This document shows, piece by piece, positions 46,820 to 56,188 of a stretch of DNA of 64,000 nt (positions are counted from its first letter, which is position 1; every line of letters starts with the position of its first letter). The stretch is taken from positions 351,121 to 415,120 of the forward strand of contig NZ_LT797710.1 of the NCBI RefSeq assembly GCF_900009135.1. The letters are read 5' to 3'. Under the pieces are notes generated by a model that was not told the origin of the DNA, did not search any database, and saw only the letters and a list, made by a program, of their open reading frames with translations. A program made the translations under genes and the position numbers. Source of the stretch: Planktothrix sp. PCC 11201 (GTDB lineage Bacteria > Cyanobacteriota > Cyanobacteriia > Cyanobacteriales > Microcoleaceae).

Positions 46820-46942
46820 TTAATCATCATCTTGATCCTCGTCTGACTCGTCTAACAGCCCTAATCTCAATAGCTTTTTAGGGCGATCGCTAATTTCTTT
46901 TAATAGTTTGAAAGCCGTAGGTTGAATAACGACGCGATACAT
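46820..46942 (-). pseudogene. Truncated RelE/ParE-type toxin remnant
   Basis: A 40-codon frame starts at an ATG that shares one base with the antitoxin stop codon (TAATG), the standard layout of a TA operon. MYRVVIQPTAFKLLKEISDRP fits the N terminus of RelE-family toxins. The remaining residues, ending in DESDEDQDDD, do not fit, so the toxin is truncated at its C-terminal side, which faces profilin. A GCGATCGC site lies at the point of divergence. The acidic end may come from other DNA. Confidence 0.65.
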
Positions 46943-47211
46943 TACAGGTCTAATTCTCGTTTAGCTAATTCCCAATCTATTCCTTCTGCTGATTTCGCCT
47001 CGGTAATACCTTGATGCAAGTTAGCCATAAGGTTCTCATCACCAAGTATTTCTATGGTTTCGAGTATTGCTTCGTAATGTTCCCAGGTCATCACGGCTAG
47101 GACAGGCTTGCCTCTGCGGGTAATGGCAAGTGTACCGCCTTGCTGGGCAAGTTTTTCAGGTAATGAGGTTAACTCGTTTCTTGCTTCTGTAATCGGAATA
47201 TTGGATAGCAT
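46942..47211 (-). CDS. Phd/YefM family antitoxin
   Basis: This 89-residue protein starts at the ATG giving MLSNIPITEARNEL; the frame is open upstream but the extra part is not antitoxin-like. ITEARNELTSLPEKLAQQGGTLAITRRGKPVLAVMTWEHYEAILETIEILGD is the full Phd/YefM pattern, with a DNA-binding N-terminal part. It should have partnered the RelE-type toxin immediately downstream, which is truncated, so the antitoxin is an orphan here. Confidence 0.9.
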   Translation of the reverse strand: MLSNIPITEARNELTSLPEKLAQQGGTLAITRRGKPVLAVMTWEHYEAILETIEILGDENLMANLHQGITEAKSAEGIDWELAKRELDL

Positions 47212-47290
47212 TATTTTTGAATCTATCTGTACATCTAAGTGTACATCTAAATACAGCAAAAGCGATCGCCTAATAATCACGACTCACAGG

Positions 47291-47940
47291 AATATAATAT
47301 ATAATAGGATATGAGATAGTTAAAATTTCTCCCCGAACATTCAATGAGGATAGGACTATGAATGCTTTAACTGTCAATTTGAAATCATTAATAGAAATGA
47401 CTGATGAGCAGTTTTTTCAACTATGTCAAAACAACCGGGAATTGAGATTTGAAAGAAATGCCAATGGAGAGTTAATAATTATGCCACCAACGGGAGGAGA
47501 AACAGGAAATCGTAATGCGGGTATTACTGCTCAAGTTTGGATTTGGAATGAGCAAAATAAGGAGGGTATAGTTTTTGATTCTTCGACTTGTTTTAAATTG
47601 CCTAATGGTGCTGATCGCTCTCCTGATGCTTCTTGGATCAAGTTAGAAAGATGGGATGCTTTAACCGATGAAGAAAAACAAAAGTTTCCTCCTATTTGTC
47701 CTGATTTTGTAATTGAGTTACTTTCTCCTAGTGATAGTTTGAAGACTACACAGGAAAAGATGAGGGAATATATAGATAATGGTGTGCGTTTGGGTATATT
47801 AATTAATCGTAAATCTCGTCAAGTAGAGATTTATAGACCAGGAAAAGAGGTTGAGTTTTTAGATTCTCCTGCTACGGTTTCAGGGGAAGATATTTTAAAG
47901 GGTTTTGTGTTAAATTTGGGGATGATTTGGTAAAATTATT
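47291..47940 (+). repeat. Right copy of the 650-bp direct repeat containing a Uma2 gene
   Basis: Matches 43165-43814 in the same orientation, from AATATAATATATAATAGGAT to AAAATTAT past the stop. It ends directly beside the restriction-modification gene on the other strand, so the repeat pair brackets the TA-actin-profilin segment with no other gene between. Confidence 0.85.
47358..47933 (+). CDS. Uma2 family (DUF820) PD-(D/E)XK endonuclease-like protein, copy 2
   Basis: This 191-residue protein is almost identical to copy 1 from MNALTV to the C terminus. The difference lies in residues about 50-72 (NRNAGITAQVWIWNEQNKEGIVFD against NKNARITQQVMNWTDADGTGIAFD in copy 1, split here as the two halves each under 25), which looks like a block replaced by recombination with another Uma2 gene. 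Its start is ATG at 47358 with GAGGA about 12 bases upstream. Confidence 0.85.
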   Translation: MNALTVNLKSLIEMTDEQFFQLCQNNRELRFERNANGELIIMPPTGGETGNRNAGITAQVWIWNEQNKEGIVFDSSTCFKLPNGADRSPDASWIKLERWDALTDEEKQKFPPICPDFVIELLSPSDSLKTTQEKMREYIDNGVRLGILINRKSRQVEIYRPGKEVEFLDSPATVSGEDILKGFVLNLGMIW

Positions 47941-48698
47941 AACTATCTTTTTTCTTAACTCGCTTTTTCTTCTCAACTTTCAGCAATGGCGCACTTAGGG
48001 CTTCATAGAGGCTAAATAAATACTCAATGCGATTTAATTCACTAACAAAAGGTTGGGGACGATAGCAAAGATCAACGGCTTTATCTAGGGCTTGATGGGC
48101 TTTTACTAAGTCGGGTGGCATGGTGAGAGGATCGTAAAGATCAGCGAGGCTACTATCGGGATATTTTGCCCTTGTGTCTAATACTTTTTGTGCGGCAGTT
48201 TCTACTTTTTGCTTTTGTTTGTCGCTGACGTTTTCAGGGAATGGATAGTTGTTGTAAACAATCTTGTTTGAATATTGATAATCGCTTTTAGTCCTTCCAC
48301 ATACATATTTTACCCAAGTCATGTGCATTTCACTTTGAAGTATTCCAAACAAAAACTTATCTGCATTAGGTATGTAGGAGACTGTGTTGTTAATTAAGTA
48401 GTCAGATGTTAAATATGCAAATGGAATATAAAATCTCCTTTCAGATGAAACTTTTGGAAGTGCTAAAAAATCAGTAGTCGGTTGTCTATCTTCAGAAAAA
48501 AGTGTAGGAAATTTTGCCCATTGCCTTGTACGCAGTTTAGGACTACTTTCTCTAAATTTTTTGACGTTTTCAATTTTTTGAGTTAACAGTGGAATTCTTC
48601 TGATTAAAGAAGGCTCAACATTTTTTAACCAAAGAGCATATCTAACTTTTCCATGAATAATATCTCCGCCACCAACAAATAACCGAATAAAACTATTA

Positions 48699-49838
48699 GA
48701 CATCTCCGAAATAAAAATGGGGAGGGATAGCAAGATGGTAAAATTTGATTTTACCCCAAGGAGAGATGACTAAATTAAGAGGCTATCTGGACAAGAATCC
48801 CCAGCAAACAAAAAGGCTATTAGGGATGGAATATGAACAGTTGATAGAACTAATTCAAGCCGCGGAGTTATTAGAACAAGAAAAACGACAAGAACGAGAA
48901 AAAGCTAAGATCAGGTTGATTAAAGCAGGTGGGGGTCGTCACCAGAAATTATCTGTGGAGGAACAAATCTTACTAACTCTAATTTATCTGCATCAGATGC
49001 CCACATTTCAAATGTTAGGGTTACAGTTTGAAGTGAGTGAATCAACAGCGAATGATATTTTCCATAACGGGATAAAAATATTGAGAGAATTACTGCCAGC
49101 CAGTTTACTTGAGCAAGTAAAAAAAAACGAGAGTGATTGGGAGTGGGTAGAAAAAATTCTGCTGGAATATGAGTTAGTAGTAGATAGCTATGAACAGCCC
49201 ATGCAAAGACCAACAGACAATGAAGAGCAGAAAAAATATTACTCAGGAAAGAAAAAAACACATACCTTTAAAAATCAAGTCATTGTCATGCCGAGCGGGA
49301 AAGAAATAGTGGATGTAGCTGTGGGTTATACCGGAGCAACAAGCGATCTGAAATTGTGGAGAGAAAGAAGGGAGGAATTGGGGAATCATCAAAAATACAG
49401 GGGGGATAAAGCTTATGTAGGGGAAACAGCAATTAATACACCACATAAGAAACCGAGGAATCAAGAAATATCCCTTGAAAATCGAGAAGAAAATCGGTTA
49501 AAAGCCAAACAAAGGATTGTAGTCGAACATTTAATAAGACTGATAAAAATTTATCGAGTTGCTTCAGAAAGATTTCGGTTAAAGAGCCAAAATTATGAAG
49601 CAGTAATCTTGACAGTATGTGGACTAATAAGATGGCGAATAGGAGCGATTGTATTATCATCTAAGAATTGCCCAGAATACTTTTGAAAAATGATTGAATA
49701 TCAGAAATAAAATTCATTAATTATTATTAATGTAACTGAAAAAGCCTATGAATCCGTTACTTTAGGAGAAACCGGCACAGGAGTGCTAGAGACTCAAAAA
49801 GTAGCGATAGAGGGCATTTGAGGATTTTCGGAGATGTC
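48699..49838 (+). mobile_element. Insertion sequence of 1140 bp, IS5-superfamily type, within the restriction-modification gene
   Basis: The ends are inverted: GACATCTCCGAAA at 48699-48711 and TTTCGGAGATGTC at 49826-49838. Outside them is TATTA at 48694-48698 and again at 49839-49843, a direct repeat consistent with a target-site duplication. The inverted ends could instead be drawn two bases longer with a three-base ATT duplication (as in the ISL2 group); both choices remove the same 1145 bases. The element contains one transposase gene and little else. Confidence 0.85.
48766..49686 (+). CDS. DDE transposase (IS5-like, HTH_Tnp_4/DDE_Tnp_4 type)
   Basis: The product has about 306 residues from the ATG at 48766; a TTG at 48745 in frame is also possible. 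GGGRHQKLSVEEQILLTL and LGLQFEVSESTANDIFH form the N-terminal HTH. The catalytic acids are in ELVVDSYEQP, KYRGDKAYVG and QRIVVEHLI. RGDKAYVG and a C-terminal RLKSQNYEAVILTVCGLIRWR are typical of cyanobacterial copies. The gene is intact, and it is the only intact transposase in the window. Confidence 0.92.
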   Translation: MTKLRGYLDKNPQQTKRLLGMEYEQLIELIQAAELLEQEKRQEREKAKIRLIKAGGGRHQKLSVEEQILLTLIYLHQMPTFQMLGLQFEVSESTANDIFHNGIKILRELLPASLLEQVKKNESDWEWVEKILLEYELVVDSYEQPMQRPTDNEEQKKYYSGKKKTHTFKNQVIVMPSGKEIVDVAVGYTGATSDLKLWRERREELGNHQKYRGDKAYVGETAINTPHKKPRNQEISLENREENRLKAKQRIVVEHLIRLIKIYRVASERFRLKSQNYEAVILTVCGLIRWRIGAIVLSSKNCPEYF

Positions 49839-51880
49839 TATTAGATTCTGGAAAGTTTTGCTTTAGTTCGTTAACTTCATCTTCAGTTAAAAGGAAATGA
49901 CCATCATCAGTCGTTTCACTACCCTTTATGATTTCAGGAACAGTACAAATAGGCTTACTTCTTGATAAAACAAAGTTGTTATTTCCCTCCACTAAATAAG
50001 GATTTATATTTTTAACCTTTTTCTCTGATGGCTCACCTTTAATATCCATATAATCAAAAATTCTTTTATTTTCAATATCCCGCAATCCAAAACCAATAAT
50101 CACACAATGTACAGCAGCATTAGCTTTAGCCTCATTACTCCAACTAAATGTACGATGAGCAAAATTGATTTTAATTTTGTAACGATTATAAAGCTCTTGC
50201 CAAAGAGTACCAACTTGTTCTCCCTGAGAAATTGAATTTGTACTTACAAAAGCACAACAAATATTAGTGTTTTGAATAAATTGGGCTGCTTTGATATACC
50301 AAGCAGTTACATAATCTAACAAGCCAGCACTGTTAATGCCTTTTAATACGTTTTCCATATCAACTTTTTGCTCTTTATTTTGCTCTTTTTTACCGACAAA
50401 TGGAGGATTACCCAAAATAAAATTTAACTTCTCTTTTGCAACGACCGACTCCCAATCAATCCGCAAGGAATTACCATGCACAATCTTCGCGGATTTCTTC
50501 AATGGCAAACGCACAAAATACTGCCCAAACTCATTACTCACCTTCACATTCATCTGATGATCAATTAACCACATCGCCACCTCAGCCACCCGCACCGCAA
50601 ATTCATCATATTCAATCCCCGCAAACTGATCCACATCTACTTGAATAATTGAGCTAATATCCGTCACTAACTGCCCACTTTTATTCAATTCCAATAAAAT
50701 CAGAATCTCTAAATCTCGCAATTCCCGATAGGTAATAATTAAGAAATTACCACAACCACAGGCAGGATCAAGGAAATATAAATTGGCAATCTTTTTATGT
50801 AATGCTTCTAGTTTACCCTTACTACCCTTAGCCTTCTCAAATTCAATATAAAGATCATCCAAAAAAAGTGGCTTAATCAACTTTTGGATATTCTTTTCAG
50901 ATGTGTAATGCGCTCCTAAATTACGCCGTTCCGTCTGATTCATTACCGCCTGAAACATTGACCCAAAAATTGCAGGGGAAATCTTACCCCAATCAAATGC
51001 ACAAGCCTTTAACAACATTTCACGCATCTGCTGATCAAAGGCCGCAGGTTGTACAGTCTCCTCAAATAACTTCCCATTCACATAGGGAAACTGCGCTAAA
51101 TTTTCATCTAAATTTTTTAACCGCTTCTGATTGGGGGTATTTAAAATATGGAAAATTGAAGCAATGTGCATCGCCAAATCACTGCCATCTTCCTTGGTAT
51201 GCAAATCGATATATTCCCAAAAAATTCCCTTATTAAAAATCCCCGTATCATCGGCAAACATACAGAACAATAGCCGCACCAGATACACCTCTAAATCATG
51301 CCCACTATAGCCAATTTCTTTGAGGCGATCGTGCAGTTCTCCCATCAATTCCGCCGCCGCAATATTAACCGGATCTTCATCCTTATAAACCCGTTTTTCA
51401 TATCCCGCCATAAAGCCGAATAGATGCACATGGTTAACAAAATCCTTTAGATCAAACTCTGTAGTTTCGTTCGTATCTAAATCATAAAGCCGGAATTTTT
51501 GGAAATCCGAAACTAAAATATATTTGGGTAATTCATGCTCCTTTAAATTGGGAAAATAATCTTTTGCCTGTTGTGTAGCCTTATCTAAGTCTTTGCCCCT
51601 AGACTTATGTTCCACCAAAATCATCCCTTTCCACAAAAGATCGATAAAGCCTTGTTTATTATCTGCCTTTTTAATCGGTAGCTCAAAACTTCCCACCCGC
51701 CGCCGTGAAATGCCAAACACATTAAAAAAATCATTCCAGAATGATTGTGACTCTGATTTCTCTGAAGTTTCAGTTTCCCATTCCTTAGAAAAGGCGATCG
51801 CCCTTTGCTTAATTTCATTCCAACTTAGAGGCATATCGGCAAATGTTAAGGCATGATTTTAGGCAATTTTTATACTATCA

Positions 51881-51928
51881 CAGGACTTAGGCAAGTACAC
51901 CATATATAGCGTACTTACCTAAGTCCTG
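51881..51928. repeat. 48-bp inverted repeat, MITE-like
   Basis: CAGGACTTAGG-CAAGTAC pairs with GTACTT-ACCTAAGTCCTG around a short ACCATATATAGC loop. Ends of the CAGGACTTA type are common in cyanobacterial MITE and IS ends. The rest of the 388-base stretch between the methylase start and the cyclase gene contains a short copy of the AATCCGTG repeat (51935-51963) and no ORF that I would support. Confidence 0.6.
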
Positions 51929-52222
51929 ACCGATTAAAATTCGTGAAATCCTCTTAAATCTGTGATCGCCATTACCTCTTGCCCTATTTTTTCAAAATTG
52001 GTAGAACAAAACACAGACGAGAATCTATACTAAGTGGAACAATGGTTTGACAAACCGGGCTTACCCCAAATGGGATTAAATCTAGCAACTTGTCAATATT
52101 CAACGTAAACTGGTAAACAGTAATTGTCTATGGGCTATTTTCTTTTGATAGTTCAAAACTTAAAAAAATATTAATCTTTCCCTAAAAGACGGTTTGAACC
52201 CCAATCTATGTCTTAAACCCCT

Positions 52223-55200
52223 ATGAAATCTGCATCCCCGACCAATTCTATATCAGGAGAATCAACGGTGGTTTCATCCCAAGTAATTGATGTAACGCCC
52301 GTTGAGGAGTCTACAGCTAATCGAAAGAATATCAGCAAAGTGGGGGGTGAGACCCCACAGCAAAAATCATCTGGTTCGATGAATGGGAGTTTAGTTCCTA
52401 CTGGTGGAGGTGGAGGTAATTTCTCCTCTTTTCTAGCTCCTTTAACCAAAGACAATTTCGTGATTGTGGTTAAAGAAGTTGAGGAAAAACTAAAAACCGT
52501 GAATCAAACCCTATCGATGCTGAATAATCTGCTCGATGCCCAGGGGTTTGAGGAAATCCTCAATGAAATGTTGCGGTCGATTACGATTAAAATAGGGGAA
52601 CTTTTGAATGCTGATCGGACAACGATCTGGCTAGTAGATGAAGAAAAACACGAACTTTGGTCAATTGTCGCGGGTGGACAGGATGGTAAACCCCTAGAAT
52701 TGAGAATCCCATCCACCGCCGGAATCGCCGGAGAAGTGGCGACGACTCGAACGGTGGTTAATATTCCCTACGATTTTTATAACGATCCGCGTTCGGCCGC
52801 CGCCAAGAAAATGGATCAGAAAAATGGCTATCGGACTTATACGATGGTCGTTATGCCTCTTTTAAATGATGAAGATGGCTTGGTGGCGGTGGTACAGTTA
52901 CTGAATAAATTAAAACTGAATGCCGCTCCCCATGAACCCTTAGATGAAAAGATAGATTTTGACGGATTTACTGCAAATGATGAAAAACTATTTGAAGAAT
53001 TTGTTCCTTCAATTCGCCTGATTTTAGAGTCCTCTCGTTCCTTCTATGCCGCCACGGTCAGACAACGGGCGGCGGCCGCGTTAATGAATGCGGTTAATGC
53101 CCTCAGTAAGAGTAGTTTGGACTTAGAGGAAACCCTAAAAAATGTTATGGATCAGGCAAAAGAATTAATGAATGCCGATCGCAGTACCCTCTGGTTATTA
53201 GATGAAGAAAAAGGAGAACTTTGGACAAAAATTCCGATTAATGAAAAGTTAGTAGAAATTCGGATTCCTCGACAGGCAGGATTTGCGGGAGTTGTGGCCC
53301 AAAGTGGCGAACCTTTATTAATTCCTTTTGATCTGTATAACGATCCTCGTTCGGAAACCTCTAAACAAACGGATCAAAAAACCAAATATCGGACGTGCAG
53401 TATGTTATGTACGCCCGTCTATAATGCCGATAATCAACTGATTGGGGTGACTCAATTAATTAATAAGAAAAAACAAGGAGAACACCCTCCCTATGATCCA
53501 GAAAATTGGCCAGAAGCACCGGAACAATGGAAAGCCAGCTTTAATACGAATGATTTAGAATTCATGCAGGCTTTTAATATTCAAGCGGGGGTTGCCCTAC
53601 AAAATGCCAAATTGTTCCAAAAAGTCAAAGAACAGGAACAACGGCAAAAAGATATTCTGCGATCGCTCAGTAATGGGGTGATTTCTACCGATAAAGAAGG
53701 TCGCATGATTGCCACTAATGATTGTGCCATGGAACTCCTAGGAATCCGGGAGGAAGATGTGGTTAAAGGGCGTTCTGTCCGAGATTTAATTCAGGTTAAA
53801 GACGGAGATTTCAGCAAATGGTTTGATGCCGCCTTAGCTCCAAAAGATGCCAAAGATCGGCAACAATATTACCCCGATCAAACCCTATTCCCCGGGACAA
53901 ATGAATCCTCTCGCAGTGTGAATTTATCGATTAATTCCATGTCCGATATCAATAACCCCGGCAAAGTCAGTGGGGCATTAGTGGTGATGGAAGATATTAG
54001 TGGGGAGAAAGAAATTAAGAACTTAATGTATCGCTACATGACCCCAGAAGTTGCCGAACAACTATTAGCCAGTGGCGATACCGGGTTAGGTGGAAAACGC
54101 AAACAGGTGACGGTTTTATTTAGTGATATCCGCGGCTACACTACCTTAACCGAAAAACTGCAAGCCGAAGAAGTCGTCACCATGCTTAACTCCTATTTTG
54201 AGGAAATGGTAGACACCGTATTGAGCTATAAAGGAACCCTGGATAAATATATCGGAGATGCGCTGATGGCCGTGTTTGGGTCTCCCGCCCCCCTGGTGGA
54301 TCATCCCTGGATGGCCATGCAAGCGGCCGTGGAAATGCGCTACCGTTTAGCCGAATACAATGAAGGTCGGGTCGCCGAGGGGTTAATGCCCATTGGTATT
54401 GGTATGGGTCTCCATTCCGACGAAGTGGTATCGGGAAATATTGGGTCAAGTAAACGGATGGAATTAACCTCTATTGGGGATGGAGTTAACCTCGCCTCCC
54501 GTTTAGAAGGAACCAGTAAACAATATGGCACGGATATCGTAATTAGTGAGAATACCTATATCCATTATGCTGATCGGGTAATTGTGCGGGAACTCGATTT
54601 CATCACCGTTAAAGGCAAAAGCCAACCGGTGAGAATTTATGAACTCGTCGGTATTCGGGAGGGGAAATTAGTCCGACCGATTTCGGAAAAACAACAGGGG
54701 ATCATCGACCACTATCACCTCGGACGGGAATATTACCTCAAACCCGCCACGGAAAAATTAACCGCAGAAGAAATAGTCCCGTTATTAGAAGAACTCGAAG
54801 AACTCTCCGAAGTTCAACTGAAAAAACTCTCCTATGATGATAAGGATTTATTAGGACAAATGTTATTAAGAAATTCTCTGGAGAAACTCACCGAAATGTT
54901 AGATGAAAACATCATCAAGCGGTTAGCCCTAGAAGAATTTAAACAGATGCCTACGGAGGAAGCCTTAGCTATTTTACCGGAAAAAGTCAAAGGATTTACT
55001 CCTCGGGAAACTAAAAAATTACTCATCGTTAAACTCAAACAGTTTACAACCGATGTCAATACCCAAAAAATGTTAGAAGACGAAGCCGCAGAAATGCCCC
55101 TACCCAAACTTCGGAAAATGGTGGATTTAGCCAAACGCAAATTTGCAGCAAAAGCCAAAGAATCTTTGAGGACTGCTAAACGGGAATTTCTGACGGTTTT

Positions 55201-55318
55201 AGAAATCGATCCGAAAAATAAGGCGGCTAAACTGCACGTTGATCGCTGTATTCTGTATGAAACCACCCAACCCCCGGATGAAACCTGGGAAGGGGTGTGG
55301 AACCTGACAGAGAAGTAA
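52223..55318 (+). CDS. GAF-GAF-PAS-class III nucleotidyl cyclase
   Basis: This 1031-residue protein has a Ser/Pro-rich start (1-75), GAF domains at about 100-275 and 290-465 with typical GELLNADRTTIWLVDEE, a PAS-like domain at about 475-600, and a class III cyclase at about 615-800. Metal-binding Asp residues are in VLFSDIRGYTTL and YIGDALMAVFG; LTSIGDGVNLASRLEG carries the Asp of adenylyl-type specificity. The last 230 residues are helical, with a TPR-like end (KAKESLRTAKREFLTVLEI). The arrangement is like CyaB-type cyanobacterial adenylate cyclases, where GAF domains bind cAMP. The upstream 15 residues need no other start. Confidence 0.92.
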   Translation: MKSASPTNSISGESTVVSSQVIDVTPVEESTANRKNISKVGGETPQQKSSGSMNGSLVPTGGGGGNFSSFLAPLTKDNFVIVVKEVEEKLKTVNQTLSMLNNLLDAQGFEEILNEMLRSITIKIGELLNADRTTIWLVDEEKHELWSIVAGGQDGKPLELRIPSTAGIAGEVATTRTVVNIPYDFYNDPRSAAAKKMDQKNGYRTYTMVVMPLLNDEDGLVAVVQLLNKLKLNAAPHEPLDEKIDFDGFTANDEKLFEEFVPSIRLILESSRSFYAATVRQRAAAALMNAVNALSKSSLDLEETLKNVMDQAKELMNADRSTLWLLDEEKGELWTKIPINEKLVEIRIPRQAGFAGVVAQSGEPLLIPFDLYNDPRSETSKQTDQKTKYRTCSMLCTPVYNADNQLIGVTQLINKKKQGEHPPYDPENWPEAPEQWKASFNTNDLEFMQAFNIQAGVALQNAKLFQKVKEQEQRQKDILRSLSNGVISTDKEGRMIATNDCAMELLGIREEDVVKGRSVRDLIQVKDGDFSKWFDAALAPKDAKDRQQYYPDQTLFPGTNESSRSVNLSINSMSDINNPGKVSGALVVMEDISGEKEIKNLMYRYMTPEVAEQLLASGDTGLGGKRKQVTVLFSDIRGYTTLTEKLQAEEVVTMLNSYFEEMVDTVLSYKGTLDKYIGDALMAVFGSPAPLVDHPWMAMQAAVEMRYRLAEYNEGRVAEGLMPIGIGMGLHSDEVVSGNIGSSKRMELTSIGDGVNLASRLEGTSKQYGTDIVISENTYIHYADRVIVRELDFITVKGKSQPVRIYELVGIREGKLVRPISEKQQGIIDHYHLGREYYLKPATEKLTAEEIVPLLEELEELSEVQLKKLSYDDKDLLGQMLLRNSLEKLTEMLDENIIKRLALEEFKQMPTEEALAILPEKVKGFTPRETKKLLIVKLKQFTTDVNTQKMLEDEAAEMPLPKLRKMVDLAKRKFAAKAKESLRTAKREFLTVLEIDPKNKAAKLHVDRCILYETTQPPDETWEGVWNLTEK

Positions 55319-55352
55319 ATTAATAGCTGTCCTAGAGAGGGACTGAAACTTT

Positions 55353-55384
55353 TAAACCCGGTTTTTTGATAAACTGGGTTTTAG
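55353..55384 (+). terminator. Terminator downstream of the cyclase gene
   Basis: AAACCCGGTTT followed by TTTGATA and AAACTGGGTTTTAG forms a hairpin of about 10 base pairs with one mismatch and ends in TTTT. It lies 35 bases after the cyclase stop codon and fits a rho-independent terminator. Confidence 0.6.
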
Positions 55385-55546
55385 ATCAATGTTAGGGATT
55401 GAAAAAAATCTAACCCTGAAAACATTTGTTTGAACTGATCTGCCCAAAATCCCCCAGCTTAGACAAAGTGCGACCTGCGGAGAATAATGGAGGACTGTGT
55501 ATTGATGTTCCACATTTATTGGTAAAAAATCACCAGAGTTTAAGAT

Positions 55547-56110
55547 ATGCCTAGAGTAAGTTCACAATTATCCGATCTTCAGTGGGTCAAGCAAGTTCAT
55601 GACTTCTTAATTGAAGTCGCCCGCGCTTCTTTGGCAGATACTCCTAAATTACCTGATAGTGTTTCCACTCAAGCCTTACCTTTAGCCCAAAAAGCCCAGG
55701 ATATTCTGCAAAAATCAGCCAACACCGGTTGGCAATCTGAAAAAAGCCAATGGATTGAACAGGTGCGTCAACTATTGCTAGAATTGTCTCGGATTGCTTT
55801 AGGAGAACGTCCTAAACTCCCTGAAAATATTGCTCAACGGGCGTTAACCTTAGCAGAAACCGCCCAAGATATTCACGAAGATTCAGCCGATTCTGAAGAT
55901 GATGACGACGATGCGGGCGATGATGGAGACGATAAAGAAGATGCTTCTAGGGAAATTGTTTTATCGGTTAATGATTTATTTAAGCATTTAAAAGACCGTT
56001 TAACCGCAGAACATCAAAGCAATAATGGGACTGGAGATCCCGGATGGCAACAAGTGTTAACCTTACTTGATGTTGTTCAGGACACCTATAACAGAATTCA
56101 AAAATCTTAA
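55547..56110 (+). CDS. Hypothetical protein with an internal duplication and acidic linker, 187 aa
   Basis: The first 60 residues (WVKQVHDFLIEVARASLADTPKLPD onward) and the next 60 (WIEQVRQLLLELSRIALGERPKLPE onward) are two copies of one helical unit ending AQDI. An unbroken acidic stretch (SEDDDDDAGDDGDDKED) separates them from a third helical part at about 135-187. There are no membrane segments. I do not recognise the family. It lies between the cyclase and pcrA genes in the same direction and has its own promoter region. Confidence 0.65.
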   Translation: MPRVSSQLSDLQWVKQVHDFLIEVARASLADTPKLPDSVSTQALPLAQKAQDILQKSANTGWQSEKSQWIEQVRQLLLELSRIALGERPKLPENIAQRALTLAETAQDIHEDSADSEDDDDDAGDDGDDKEDASREIVLSVNDLFKHLKDRLTAEHQSNNGTGDPGWQQVLTLLDVVQDTYNRIQKS

Positions 56111-56188
56111 GTAATTCTAGTTCTGGTATTCCCGATTCCCGGCTATAGATAGGATAGAATTAATTGGATTCCTGTGTTTTCTGTAGCC

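Larger units (their letters stand above)
47939..51834 (-). pseudogene. MmeI-like type II restriction-modification gene split by an IS element
   Basis: The two outer segments, 51834-49839 and 48693-47939, join in frame to a 916-codon gene when the IS and one TATTA are removed (1996 + 755 = 2751 bases). Near the N terminus, after SFWNDFFNVFGISRRRVGSFE, a nuclease core has D and EHKSRG (LLWKGMILVEHKSRGKD). The methyltransferase part has FLDPACGCGNFLI and LNFILGNPPFVGKK, so it is an adenine N6-methylase of the N12 type. A target-recognition region and a basic tail (KVEKKKRVKKKDS) follow. The order and length match the single-chain MmeI type. As it stands, the 5' piece ends in IS-derived residues and lacks the C-terminal part, so activity is probably lost. 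Confidence 0.85.

Noticed and set aside
49786..49838. C-terminal residues HLRKSSNALYRYFLSL of the 5' methylase fragment
   Set aside because: They are encoded by the IS end, not by the ancestral gene.
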